Assembly: GCA_041484525.1 (NCBI GenBank)
Contig: JBGPHT010000057.1
Location: forward strand, 1 to 44,396
Origin: JBGPHT01 sp041484525
Lineage (GTDB): Bacteria; Acidobacteriota; Terriglobia; Bryobacterales; Bryobacteraceae
Reading direction: 5' to 3'
Length of the DNA stretch: 44,396 bases
Shown here: one piece after another, positions 1 to 7,642 of the stretch
How the letters are laid out: each line of letters starts with the position of its first letter
Numbering within the stretch: the first letter of the stretch is position 1
The notes under the pieces: model-generated
Told to the model about the DNA's origin: nothing
Database searches by the model: none
Seen by the model: the letters and a program-made list of their open reading frames with translations, nothing else
Position numbers and translations under genes: made by a program

Positions 1-141
1 AAAAGTCCGGCTGGGTGGGCATTCCGAATTATAAATGCCTTCTTTCCCATAGTCAAACAAAATCGTCTATTTATGTTTTTGGTCGGAAGAGACCGCTGTT
101 TCGACGGGCCTGTGTCTACGAAAATAAGGGACAAGCTCTAA
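1..141 (+). other. Reading frame entering from the left edge, unidentified
   Basis: An open frame of 46 codons enters from the left edge in frame 1 and stops at TAA 139-141. The stretch is visibly richer in A and T than the DNA to its right. I do not recognise the peptide. The frame stops at almost the same base where the neighbouring minus-strand SIR2-like gene loses its family resemblance (about position 140), so this is probably the edge of a different DNA segment joined here. It may be the tail of a gene or just non-coding sequence. Confidence 0.2.
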
Positions 142-514
142 TTACATCATCGGGCTGTACGAGTTTGTCGGCGAACTCGGCGTAAGCCCCAGCGGGCTTC
201 GTGTGGATCTCTCGGAACCACTCGCGCAATGCGATTCCCAGGTAGCCTCGAAGATTGCCTACGCTTAACGGATTCGCTTTGTCTTCGACAGCTCCCGCGT
301 CCTTGAGCGATTGGATGCGCGCCCCAAGCTCAGTTATGACATCTTCGATGTTGGACAAATGGCCGAAGGTCTCAATCAGGACTCGTGCTGCGCTCGGATA
401 AGGTTGGAGTGGGTAGTGCAGCATAAAATCGAGTAGTCCCCGCCCCATCGTTGACGCAAGTGGATAGCCTGCGTGCAACGAGGCCCCGGCACCGATCACG
501 TACGTAGTGGCCAT
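116..514 (-). pseudogene. SIR2-like domain protein, N-terminal fragment
   Basis: The 132-residue product opens with the nucleotide-binding start of SIR2-like proteins (VIGAGASLHAGYPLAS, residues 6-21) followed by helices typical of the SIR2_2-type fold. Members of this family are normally 300 residues or more and are often NAD-depleting anti-phage effectors or their relatives. In the family the next element after a DDVI-like strand is an ITFNYD motif. Here the text reads DDVI and then seven unrelated residues and a stop. The gene therefore lacks the NAD-site motif and all that follows, and should be inactive. The start ATG at 514 is preceded by GGGAACG. Family assignment rests on the N-terminal motif and recalled family features. 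Confidence 0.6.
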
Positions 515-630
515 ATCGTTCCCGTTGGCATGGGTTCATTCGCCCGCCTGTTGATCGAGTAGAGCAGTGTTGTCAGGCACGGTCCAACTTCTGGATCTGT
601 GCGCAGCCCGGACGCGCACAAATGGATGAA

Positions 631-1023
631 TCAGCCTGGCACAGGATGCAGCGCTCGCTCAACGCCTTCGGGATCGCGCGCGATGACGGTTAAGTATGCT
701 TTCGCCGGCTGGTCCGGCTCGGCGCGGCCCTGTTCCCAATCCCGCAGAGTGCCGAGAGGGATGTGGTAGCGCGCGGCAAACTCCTCCTGAGTCAACTCCA
801 GGGCGCGGCGGAGGGTCTTGACGCGCGGAACGGGACGCAGTTGACCTGGTCGCGCATCGGTGAGCGGCGGGTTTTCATGGTCGCGAGCAGCGGCGGCTTC
901 GATTTCCGCCGCGGTCATCGGAGCCAGGGGCGCAGTATCCAAGGCCTCTTCGGTGCCGTCCGGTTTGACCCGGACAAGCTTGCCGTTACGGCGCATTCTG
1001 GCGATAGTAGTGGTCTTGCTCAT
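631..1023 (-). CDS. Antitoxin with C-terminal XRE-type helix-turn-helix (BrnT partner)
   Basis: The product is 130 residues. Its first 60 residues are charged and of low complexity. Residues 68-125 form an XRE/YiaG-type helix-turn-helix: TLRRALELTQEEFAARYHI, then a recognition helix around TLRDWEQGRAEP. It starts inside the 3' end of the BrnT-like toxin gene, with an overlap of 38 bases, which is the usual toxin-first order of BrnT modules. BrnT is classically paired with the ribbon-helix-helix BrnA, so an HTH partner is a variant pairing that is also known. Expected role: bind and neutralise the toxin and repress the shared promoter, which would lie just upstream of 1271. Confident as an HTH antitoxin, less so about its activity now. 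Confidence 0.75.
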   Translation of the reverse strand: MSKTTTIARMRRNGKLVRVKPDGTEEALDTAPLAPMTAAEIEAAAARDHENPPLTDARPGQLRPVPRVKTLRRALELTQEEFAARYHIPLGTLRDWEQGRAEPDQPAKAYLTVIARDPEGVERALHPVPG

Positions 1024-1271
1024 TTTTTGTCGCCCGGCGGGCTGAGATGATTCTGATCCGTTCCGCCCGCTCCGTATACACCACGGTCAGTACCTGATTG
1101 CTGGTCATGCCGAGCAGGATTATTCGTTCTTCGCCGTAGGCTTCCCGCAGGTCGATCCACTCGACGGCGAACGGGTCGCGGAAGGCCAGTGCCGCCTGAG
1201 CAAAGCTCACACCGTGATTGCGCGCATTCTCGGCGGCCTTGATATCGTCCCATTCGAAGTCCAGATTTCAT
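986..1271 (-). CDS. brnT: BrnT-family ribonuclease toxin, one-base frameshift at the start
   Basis: The frame ending at 986 carries BrnT hallmarks: FEWDDIKAAENARNHGVSFA near the N-terminus, a DPFAVEW segment, and the C-terminal RIRIISARRAT. BrnT is a small RelE-fold ribonuclease of type II toxin-antitoxin systems. The only ATG that suits the length is at 1271, but it is one base out of frame: it reads ATG AAA TCT GGA CTT, whereas dropping one A gives ATG AAT CTG GAC TTC GAA TGG, a normal BrnT start. In the BrnT frame a TGA lies at 1270-1268, so unshifted translation could begin only at CTG 1264 or GTG 1210, the latter losing the conserved N-terminus. Either a true inactivating insertion in an A run, a sequencing error, or CTG initiation. 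Confidence 0.65.
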
Positions 1272-1406
1272 GATACTACGGGATAACAGTAGTTTTGTCA
1301 AGTGTCTAGAGGGATTGGGGTTAGCGGCACGGGTGGTGTTCGGCAAAGGGCGGTTTCCCCCTTTCCGGCTTATGAGGGACCGGCCCGAAGCGGAGAGGCT
1401 GTCTAA

Positions 1407-1487
1407 GGATGGCGACGCAGGAGCCAGCTTCTCGGACAGATCACGCGGCACTTTCTGATAATGACAGCGACGCCGCACAACGGCAAG
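1407..1487 (+). pseudogene. Relic of an SNF2/HepA-type helicase (motif III region)
   Basis: In one frame the DNA reads SQLLGQITRHFLIM followed directly by TATPHNGK. This is the hallmark text around helicase motif III (TRHFLLLTATPHNGKEEDF in the family) of large SNF2-type helicases such as those in DISARM and related defence systems. A TAA sits in frame just upstream at 1404-1406. After NGK the frame stays open to 1859, but the sequence no longer resembles the helicase. Only about 27 residues of a protein normally near 1000 residues remain. Seen: the motif. Known: its family. Inferred: a remnant of a lost helicase gene. Confidence 0.6.
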
Positions 1488-1997
1488 GCATTCAAGAAGT
1501 CGGTCGTTCAGAGTCTGGAGCAGTGGCTTGAACACGACGCGCCGGTATCAGACTCTGGAACCTCGCATCTGGTGCCAAAGGTCGCGCGTAGAGATCGCCG
1601 GCTTGTCGAGGCGCTTGCCCGGATTTTGCAAAGCGGCGACAACGTTAGCTATCGCCGCGGTGTGGTCTTGTCTTGCGGGTGGCCAAGGAGCACGTCAAGC
1701 CTCGGCCCAAAAAGTGAAGTTTGGTGTAAACTTCCACCCGTCAACCTGCGCCGCAGAATCTCATTAGGGCTGAGGCCACACGCCCTGATCGCTCCGGGCG
1801 GGTGTTTTCGCCGTCAAGAGCGGAACTCCCCTTCATCATCCTTCGTCACCGATCACTAAGTCCTGCATCGCCAGTTGCGAGTCTCCGACCATCGCTTGCC
1901 CGGCACTCTTCAGTAGCCTGACGTGTCGTCCTCGCGCCCGCGCGATGGCACCTTCCATCGCCTCACCACATACCCGTAAGCGCGCTAAATGACGGCC
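1488..1997. other. Gene-poor interval without a recognised gene
   Basis: Between the helicase relic and the A-tract region I find no convincing gene. An open + frame continues from the relic to 1859; residues such as RRDRRLVEALARILQSGD look helical, but the frame then turns into low-quality text. A minus-strand frame at 1836-2030 has a plausible helical composition but no motif I know. Both may be debris of accessory genes. No tRNA or obvious terminator was seen here. Confidence 0.4.
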
Positions 1998-2032
1998 AAA
2001 ATGGATCAAAAAAATTCCAAAAAGTTCCAAAA
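1998..2032. promoter_or_regulatory. Phased A-tracts, likely curved DNA
   Basis: Four A-tracts occur at 1998-2001, 2008-2014, 2019-2023 and 2029-2032. Their centres are 9.5-11.5 bases apart, close to one helical turn. This spacing gives intrinsic curvature. The element lies about 110 bases upstream of the GGDEF-like gene and separates the decayed patch from the housekeeping genes, so it could be an upstream promoter element, a nucleoid-protein site or a recombination boundary. Confidence 0.5.
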
Positions 2033-2138
2033 GATCCCGGGGACAGGCTACGCGATCCCTGAATTGCGTGGTTTTGCTCCGGAATTCCTTCTAAAGCTAT
2101 GCCGCCCTTTTGCCGATGGGTTCTTTTGACTGGGAAGG

Positions 2139-3119
2139 ATGATTTCAACCGGGTATTCAATGACCGAAATGGAGATTTGCAATCAAGAGCGGAACGCGGC
2201 CGTCGAATGCTACGTTACGGCTATCCGCAATGTGGCGCATTACGCCATCGAGTTCGATGACGAGGCCACCGGCCCTTTCCGCAAGTATCTGACTGTGGTG
2301 GCAGGCGAAGCGGCTCGGGCAGATCCTGTGGTGCTGGGCGAGACTCGCTCGACCGTCCGCGGCCTGCTGCGCGACTATCGCGACAAGGCGTCCCACTACC
2401 TGCGCGACCTGCGCGAGGAACTGGGATCAACCATGCGTTCCCTTCAGGAGATCCTGGACTCGCTTTTGGAGAGCGATGGCGATCACGAGAACAGATTGCG
2501 GACAACGGTAGGGCGCCTGCGCCAGGCCACTGACCCTGACGTGCTGGCCGCCGCCAACGCCATCGAAGACAGCATGGAGCAAGTCCGGAAACAGCACCAG
2601 TTTGCGGTGTCGCAATTCCTGGCCGAGATCCGGATGCTGCACAAGCGCATCGATTCGCTGGAGCGAGCGGCTTCCATCGACAACCTGACGAAGCTGCTCA
2701 CCCGCGTGGAAATCGAAGACCACATCCGTACCATCGAGCGCGCGGATTACGGCCTGCTGCTGGTGAAACTGAGCGGGTTCCGCGCAGCCGGCGTGCAATA
2801 CAACCGCGAAGTAGCGGCGGAACTTGCCGGCGCTTTTGCCAAGCGCCTGCGCAACAGCCTTCCGGCCAACGCCGCGATCTCCCGCTGGAGCGAAGAGGAG
2901 TTCGTAGCGTTGGTGGCGGGGATGACGAATGCCGATGCCGCCGCCAATGCCAAGTGGGTTGCGGACCACCTGAGCGGCCCCTACGCATGTCTGCAAGGCG
3001 GAAAAAGCGTGCGGCCCATGATCGAGTTGACGGTTGCGATCGTCAACAGCGAAGGCCAGACCGCCGGCCGTGTACTGGAGCAGGTTGAGGAATTCCTGAC
3101 GGGAGTCTGTGTTCCCTGA
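2139..3119 (+). CDS. GGDEF-domain protein with a degenerate active site
   Basis: The product is 326 residues and soluble. Residues 1-175 are mostly helical with likely coiled-coil stretches (about 85-175). A GGDEF-fold domain follows, starting at the typical linker ASIDNLTKLLTR (about 178-189). The signature loop reads RWSEEEF at residues 249-255 where active diguanylate cyclases have R-x-GG-D/E-E-F, so both glycines are replaced by S and E. Synthesis of c-di-GMP is unlikely; a regulatory or GTP/c-di-GMP-sensing role is more probable. The start is uncertain: ATG 2139 follows GGAAGG with no spacing, and ATG 2160 is the alternative. It converges with priA, whose end is 15 bases away. Confidence 0.75.
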   Translation: MISTGYSMTEMEICNQERNAAVECYVTAIRNVAHYAIEFDDEATGPFRKYLTVVAGEAARADPVVLGETRSTVRGLLRDYRDKASHYLRDLREELGSTMRSLQEILDSLLESDGDHENRLRTTVGRLRQATDPDVLAAANAIEDSMEQVRKQHQFAVSQFLAEIRMLHKRIDSLERAASIDNLTKLLTRVEIEDHIRTIERADYGLLLVKLSGFRAAGVQYNREVAAELAGAFAKRLRNSLPANAAISRWSEEEFVALVAGMTNADAAANAKWVADHLSGPYACLQGGKSVRPMIELTVAIVNSEGQTAGRVLEQVEEFLTGVCVP

Positions 3120-3134
3120 CCGGGGGACCGGCAG

Positions 3135-5561
3135 TCACATCAGCGACAGCGGATCCACATCGATCACCAGCGCGGTCGCGCCCCACTTGTGCGCCTGCGC
3201 GAAGCTGCGAATCTGCTGCAGGTTCTCGTTTAGCGCCTTGCGGCTCGCCGCCTTGATCAGGAACTGGTAGCGATACTCGTTCTTGAGCCGCGGCACCGGA
3301 GCCTCGGCCGGACCCATGATCTTCAGTTTCTCGGGCGGCGGCGTCAGCAGAATTGCGAGCTCCGCGGCCATCCGCATCGCCATTTCTTTCTTCTCGGCGC
3401 GCACCAGCACGTTCGCCATGGCGCTGAACGGCGGGTAGTGCATCATGCGGCGAAAGTGCAGCTCTTTCTGGTAGAACGCCGGGTAATCCTGCGCGGCCGC
3501 CATGCGGACGGCGTAGTGGTCGGGATTAATGGTCTGGATCAACACGATCCCCGGAAGGCTGCCGCGCCCCGCCCGCCCGGCCACCTGCGTGAGCAATTGA
3601 AAGGTCCGTTCAGCCGCGCGGAAATCCGGGACCCCGAGACCCACATCGGCCGACACCACTCCCACCAGCGTGACGTTCGGAATATCGTGGCCCTTGGCAA
3701 TCATCTGGGTGCCCACCAGCATGTCGTAGTTGCCCTCGCGGAAATCCTGCAGGATGGTCTCGTATTGCCGTTTTCCTGTGACAGTGTCGCGGTCGAGCCG
3801 AGCGATGCGGGCAGCGGGAAACGCCTGGTGCAGTTCCTCCTCCACGCGCTCTGAGCCCAGGCCGAGAAAATAAATGTGCTCGCTCTGGCACTTCGGGCAG
3901 AGACTCGGGACCTTCTCGGCGTATCCGCAGTAGTGGCATAGCAGGCGCCGGTCGCGCTTGTGGTACGTCAGCGTCAGGGAGCAGTTGATGCACTGCACGC
4001 GCTCGCCGCACGAACGGCAGGCCACGAAACTGGAAAAGCCACGGCGGTTCAGCAGGACGATGGTCTGCTCGCCATTTTCGATGCGCTGCCCCAAAGCGTC
4101 CAGCAGCTTGCGCGAAAACGTCGCCTGCTTGCGCGTCTCCAGGAACTCCTGCCGCGTGTCGATCAGCTCGACGGTGGGCATCGGACGCTCCTCGATGCGG
4201 CCCGGCAGCTCCAGCAGCGTGTACTTTTCGCGCTCCGCATTGTAGCGGCTCTCGAGACTCGGAGTGGCCGACCCCAGCACCACGCACGCGCCCGCGCCCT
4301 GCGCCCGCACAATGGCCACGTCGCGGCCGTTGTAGCGCGGCGTCTCCTCCTGTTTATAGCTGCCGTCGTGCTCTTCGTCCACCACGATCAGGCCCAGGTT
4401 GCGTACCGGCGCGAAAACGCCGGAGCGCGTTCCCACCACCACCGTCGCCGAGCCCTTGCGGATGCGCCGCCACTGCTCGGAACGCTCCACGTCGGTAAAT
4501 GCGCTGTGCAGGATGGCCACGCGGTCGCCGAAGCGCGAGAAAAACTGCCCGGCCACGGCCGGCGTAAGCGCGATCTCGGGCACCAGCAGGAGCGCGCTGC
4601 GTCCTTCCGCGATCGTCGCTTCGATGGCGCTGAGGTAGACCTCAGTCTTGCCCGACCCGGTCACGCCGTGCAGCAAAAATGTCTGGAACCGGTGCGCGCG
4701 GATGGCGTCGCGGATCGGCTCGAACGCCGCCTGCTGCGCCGGGTTGAGCGTGTGGCGCGCACGCACCGGCGCTCCCGAAATCACCATCGTCTCGGGCGCC
4801 AGCTTCACCACTCCTTTGCGCGCCAACGAGCGCGCCGCCAGGCTCGCGCTCTTCACGGCCGCTTCCAGGTCTTTCAGGTTGTGCGATCCGGGATGAAGTT
4901 CGAGGAAGGCGCGCAACTCGCGCTCGGGCTTGTTGAGCTTGACGTCCGGGGACTTTGGCGCCAACTCCACCCGCAGCCGTTCGGAAGGTGCGCGCATGGG
5001 GTCGCGTTCGGTCTGCACCTGCTCGGACACAATAAACCCCTTGCGTTCGAGCGAGCGAATCGCCTTGTCGGCCAGGGGCAGCGCCTTGGCCAGGTAGGCG
5101 GCGGAAAGGGGCCGCTTTTCGAGCAGGCGGAGGACCTGGCCTACCGGATCGTCGGGCGCCGAATCGAGCAGGAGCTGGCGCGCGGCGTCGCGGCCGGAAT
5201 CGGTCAGGGTGAAGATCTTGCCACGCCGGATCTCGGACGCCAAGGGCAGCATGCCGCGCAGCACCTCCCCCAGCGGGGCGCAATAGTAACCCGCGATCCA
5301 ACGGCCCAATGCCAGCAGTTCGTCATCCAGCACCGGCTCGGCGTCGAGCAGCCGCAGTGCTTCGCGCGTCGCCACCGCCGGAGGGTCGTCGTGGCAGCGC
5401 AGGATGAGTCCCGTCAGCTTGCGCGGCCCGAACGGAACAACCAGCCGGCTGCCCGGCCGCACGCGATGCCGCAGCGTTTCCGGCAGTGCGTAGGTGAACG
5501 TCCGATCGAGCGGCACCGGCAGACTGACATCGCAGTAGAGGTAGGATCCTTCGGCCAACAA
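3135..5561 (-). CDS. priA: Primosomal protein N', replication restart helicase PriA
   Basis: The 808-residue product has full PriA architecture. The N-terminal 3' DNA-binding domain includes the typical YCDVSLPVPLDRTFTYALP. Walker A is GVTGSGKT (299-306) and the DEEH box is at 395-398. Eight zinc-ligand cysteines lie at 515, 518, 524, 527, 542, 545, 555 and 558. The arginine-finger helix reads QVAGRAGRG. PriA recognises stalled forks and D-loops and reloads the replicative helicase. Starts in frame are limited to TTG 5561 or TTG 5558, because a TAG lies just upstream; AGGTGG sits directly before them. The TTG start and tight spacing suggest weak initiation or coupling to upstream translation. 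Confidence 0.95.
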   Translation of the reverse strand: MLAEGSYLYCDVSLPVPLDRTFTYALPETLRHRVRPGSRLVVPFGPRKLTGLILRCHDDPPAVATREALRLLDAEPVLDDELLALGRWIAGYYCAPLGEVLRGMLPLASEIRRGKIFTLTDSGRDAARQLLLDSAPDDPVGQVLRLLEKRPLSAAYLAKALPLADKAIRSLERKGFIVSEQVQTERDPMRAPSERLRVELAPKSPDVKLNKPERELRAFLELHPGSHNLKDLEAAVKSASLAARSLARKGVVKLAPETMVISGAPVRARHTLNPAQQAAFEPIRDAIRAHRFQTFLLHGVTGSGKTEVYLSAIEATIAEGRSALLLVPEIALTPAVAGQFFSRFGDRVAILHSAFTDVERSEQWRRIRKGSATVVVGTRSGVFAPVRNLGLIVVDEEHDGSYKQEETPRYNGRDVAIVRAQGAGACVVLGSATPSLESRYNAEREKYTLLELPGRIEERPMPTVELIDTRQEFLETRKQATFSRKLLDALGQRIENGEQTIVLLNRRGFSSFVACRSCGERVQCINCSLTLTYHKRDRRLLCHYCGYAEKVPSLCPKCQSEHIYFLGLGSERVEEELHQAFPAARIARLDRDTVTGKRQYETILQDFREGNYDMLVGTQMIAKGHDIPNVTLVGVVSADVGLGVPDFRAAERTFQLLTQVAGRAGRGSLPGIVLIQTINPDHYAVRMAAAQDYPAFYQKELHFRRMMHYPPFSAMANVLVRAEKKEMAMRMAAELAILLTPPPEKLKIMGPAEAPVPRLKNEYRYQFLIKAASRKALNENLQQIRSFAQAHKWGATALVIDVDPLSLM

Positions 5562-5565
5562 CCAC

Positions 5566-5815
5566 CTATACCATGCAGTCCGCTAAAGCCGTGGCCGCCG
5601 AAGCCTCCGCCGCATGCAGCGCCAGAATCGCCTGGCTCAGGCCACGCCGCACCGCGTGCGCGTCTCCGTCTCCGGGAAACTTCTTCCGCGTTCGCGCCCG
5701 GAAACGGCAAGAGCCAGTACGACATGCCGATGCCGCCGCGGATACCGGGCAGCATCTCTTCGCTGAAGGGCCTCCCGCTGTGCGACGCCGCCACGCCGAT
5801 GTGGGCCAGGACCGT
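5566..5815 (-). pseudogene. Relic resembling a butirosin BtrH-type N-terminal domain
   Basis: The 347 bases between priA and polX hold no intact gene. On the minus strand one frame reads HIGVAASHSGRPFSEEML and then GIRGGIGMSYW. This resembles the start of BtrH_N/DUF4872-like proteins, where an H-S/T-G-x-P-[FY]-[ST]-E-x-(M/L)L stretch is followed by a G-x-x-GG-x-x-M/G-Y stretch. About 40 residues later the coding quality moves to another frame that ends in LSQAILALHAAEASAATALA and stops at 5566, four bases before the priA start. A TGA cuts the first frame at about 5823. I read it as a frameshifted fragment. The family assignment is from memory and needs a profile search. Confidence 0.4.
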
Positions 5816-5908
5816 TTTTCAGGGAGCCTCACCACCGGCCCGAACCTCGCCGGCGTGCCCAGGAGCCGGTGGCGCGTCCCAGTCTTACAATTGGAACGAG
5901 GGTTCCGT

Positions 5909-7642
5909 TTGGAGAACAAGGAAATCGCGCGCGTGCTCCAGGAGACTGCCGACCTGATGGAAATCGCCGGCGAGGACGGCTTCCGGATCCGCAGCTATCG
6001 CAACGGCGCCACCGCCGTGGACGGCCATCCCGAGCGGATCGAAGACATTCTCCACGACCCCGAGCGCAAGGTCACGGATATCCCGGGCATCGGCAAGGGT
6101 CTGGCCCAGGTACTCGCCGAAATCGTGGAGCGCCGCTCCTGCGAGCGCCGCGATGCGCTACTCGAAAAATTCCCGCCGGGCGCTCTCGAGTTCCTGAAGA
6201 TTCAGGGCCTCGGCCCGAAAAGCATCGCCGTCATCTTCGAGCACTATCATATCGGCACCATCGACGAGTTGGAGCAATTGTGCAAGGAGGAGAAACTGCG
6301 CGTGCTGCCGCGCATGGGCGCCCGGCTCGAAGAGAAGGTGCTGCGCTCCATCGCGCAGTATCGCCAGCGCACCGGACGGTACCTGCTGAGCTATGCGGAT
6401 GGTGTGGCGGCCGAGTTGATCGAGACGCTGCGAAAGGTGCCCGGCGTGGCCGGGATCACGCCGGCCGGCAGCCTGCGGCGGGGCCGCGAGACGGTAGGCG
6501 ATCTCGACCTGCTCGTCACCGGCCCGCAGGCCACCAACGCGCTCGAGGTGTTCATGAAAGACCCGCGCGTGGACGAAGTGCTCGCCCAGGGTGGGAACAA
6601 GGCCAGCGCCCTGGTCGGCCATCAGGGCCTCCAGGTGGACGTGCGCACGCTTCCGCCGGAGAGTTTCGGCGCCGCCATGCAGTACTTCACCGGCAGCAAG
6701 GACCACAACGTTGCCATCCGCGCGCGCGCCGTCAAGATGGGGCTGAAGCTGAGCGAGTACGGCCTCTACCGTGTGGATGACGAGTCCAAAGTTGCAGGCG
6801 AAACCGAAGCGGGCGTCTACGAAGCGCTCGGCCTCCGCTGGATTCCGCCGGAGCTGCGCGAGAATCTCGGCGAGATCGAAGCCGCGGCCGAGGGACGCCT
6901 GCCGGAGCTGGTCGAGCTAAAGGACATCCGCGGCGATCTCCACATGCACACCACCGAGACCGACGGCCGCGCCAGCCTCGAGGAAATGGCGCAGGCCGCG
7001 CGCGAACGGGGCTACGAGTATGTCGCCATCACCGATCACTCGAAGGCGCTGGCGATGGCGAACGGTCTCGACGAGGCGCGCGCCGTGGCGTTCGCCAAAC
7101 AGGTGCGCGAAATCAACCGCGCCGGCGACCTCGGGATCCGCGTGTTCTCGGGGCTCGAATGCGACATCCTGCGGGACGGCGCGCTCGACCTCGCTGACGA
7201 CGCCCTAGCGGAGCTGGATATCGTGATCGGCAGCGTCCACAGCCACATGAATTTGGAAGCCGCGGAGATGACCGATCGCCTGTTGCGCGCGCTCGAATGC
7301 CCGCACCTGCGGATGCTGGGACATCCCACCGGCCGCCTCCTGTTGCAGCGCGATGCGTTCCCCTTCGATTTTGAGCGCGTCTCGTCGGAGGCTGTGCGCC
7401 GCGGCGTCTGGCTCGAAATCAACGCCAGCCCCGAACGCCTGGATCTCCACGGCCCGCTCATCCGCTCGGCGCATGCGAAGGGTGCAAAGTTCGCGATTTC
7501 GACCGACGCGCACCATCCCAAGCACCTGCTAAATATGCGCTGGGGCGTTATGACCGCGCGCCGCGGCTGGCTCGGTCCCGCCGACATTATGAATACGCTG
7601 CCGGCCGAACGCTTCGCCGCCGCGCTTCGAACCAGATCATGA
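5909..7642 (+). CDS. polX: DNA polymerase/3'-5' exonuclease PolX (X family)
   Basis: The 577-residue protein joins a bacterial X-family polymerase to a PHP exonuclease. Residues 1-90 form the lyase-like helix-hairpin-helix part (DIPGIGKGLAQVL). The polymerase nucleotidyl-transfer motif is GSLRRGRETVGDLD (188-201), with a further metal aspartate in QVDVR (about 242-246). The PHP domain starts at GDLHMHTTETDG (342-353) and contains YVAITDHS (371-378). PolX fills short gaps in base excision repair and trims mismatched 3' ends. I chose TTG 5909 because GAGGG lies 6-7 bases upstream and family members begin there. The frame is open back to 5573, but that extension has no PolX character. The nudix gene overlaps its stop. 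Confidence 0.93.
   Translation: MENKEIARVLQETADLMEIAGEDGFRIRSYRNGATAVDGHPERIEDILHDPERKVTDIPGIGKGLAQVLAEIVERRSCERRDALLEKFPPGALEFLKIQGLGPKSIAVIFEHYHIGTIDELEQLCKEEKLRVLPRMGARLEEKVLRSIAQYRQRTGRYLLSYADGVAAELIETLRKVPGVAGITPAGSLRRGRETVGDLDLLVTGPQATNALEVFMKDPRVDEVLAQGGNKASALVGHQGLQVDVRTLPPESFGAAMQYFTGSKDHNVAIRARAVKMGLKLSEYGLYRVDDESKVAGETEAGVYEALGLRWIPPELRENLGEIEAAAEGRLPELVELKDIRGDLHMHTTETDGRASLEEMAQAARERGYEYVAITDHSKALAMANGLDEARAVAFAKQVREINRAGDLGIRVFSGLECDILRDGALDLADDALAELDIVIGSVHSHMNLEAAEMTDRLLRALECPHLRMLGHPTGRLLLQRDAFPFDFERVSSEAVRRGVWLEINASPERLDLHGPLIRSAHAKGAKFAISTDAHHPKHLLNMRWGVMTARRGWLGPADIMNTLPAERFAAALRTRS

Noticed and set aside
1461..1859. The + frame of 132 codons as an intact gene
   Set aside because: Only its first codons match a known family, and they belong to the middle of a much larger protein. 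The rest shows no domain and poor codon character.
5573..5908. N-terminal extension of PolX by 112 codons
   Set aside because: The extension has no PolX character and is antisense to the relic next to priA. TTG 5909 has a ribosome site and fits the family start.
3960..5957. Long + strand frame of 665 codons opposite priA
   Set aside because: It is the antisense shadow of priA. It is rich in R, H and Q and has no domain, while the minus frame has all PriA motifs.
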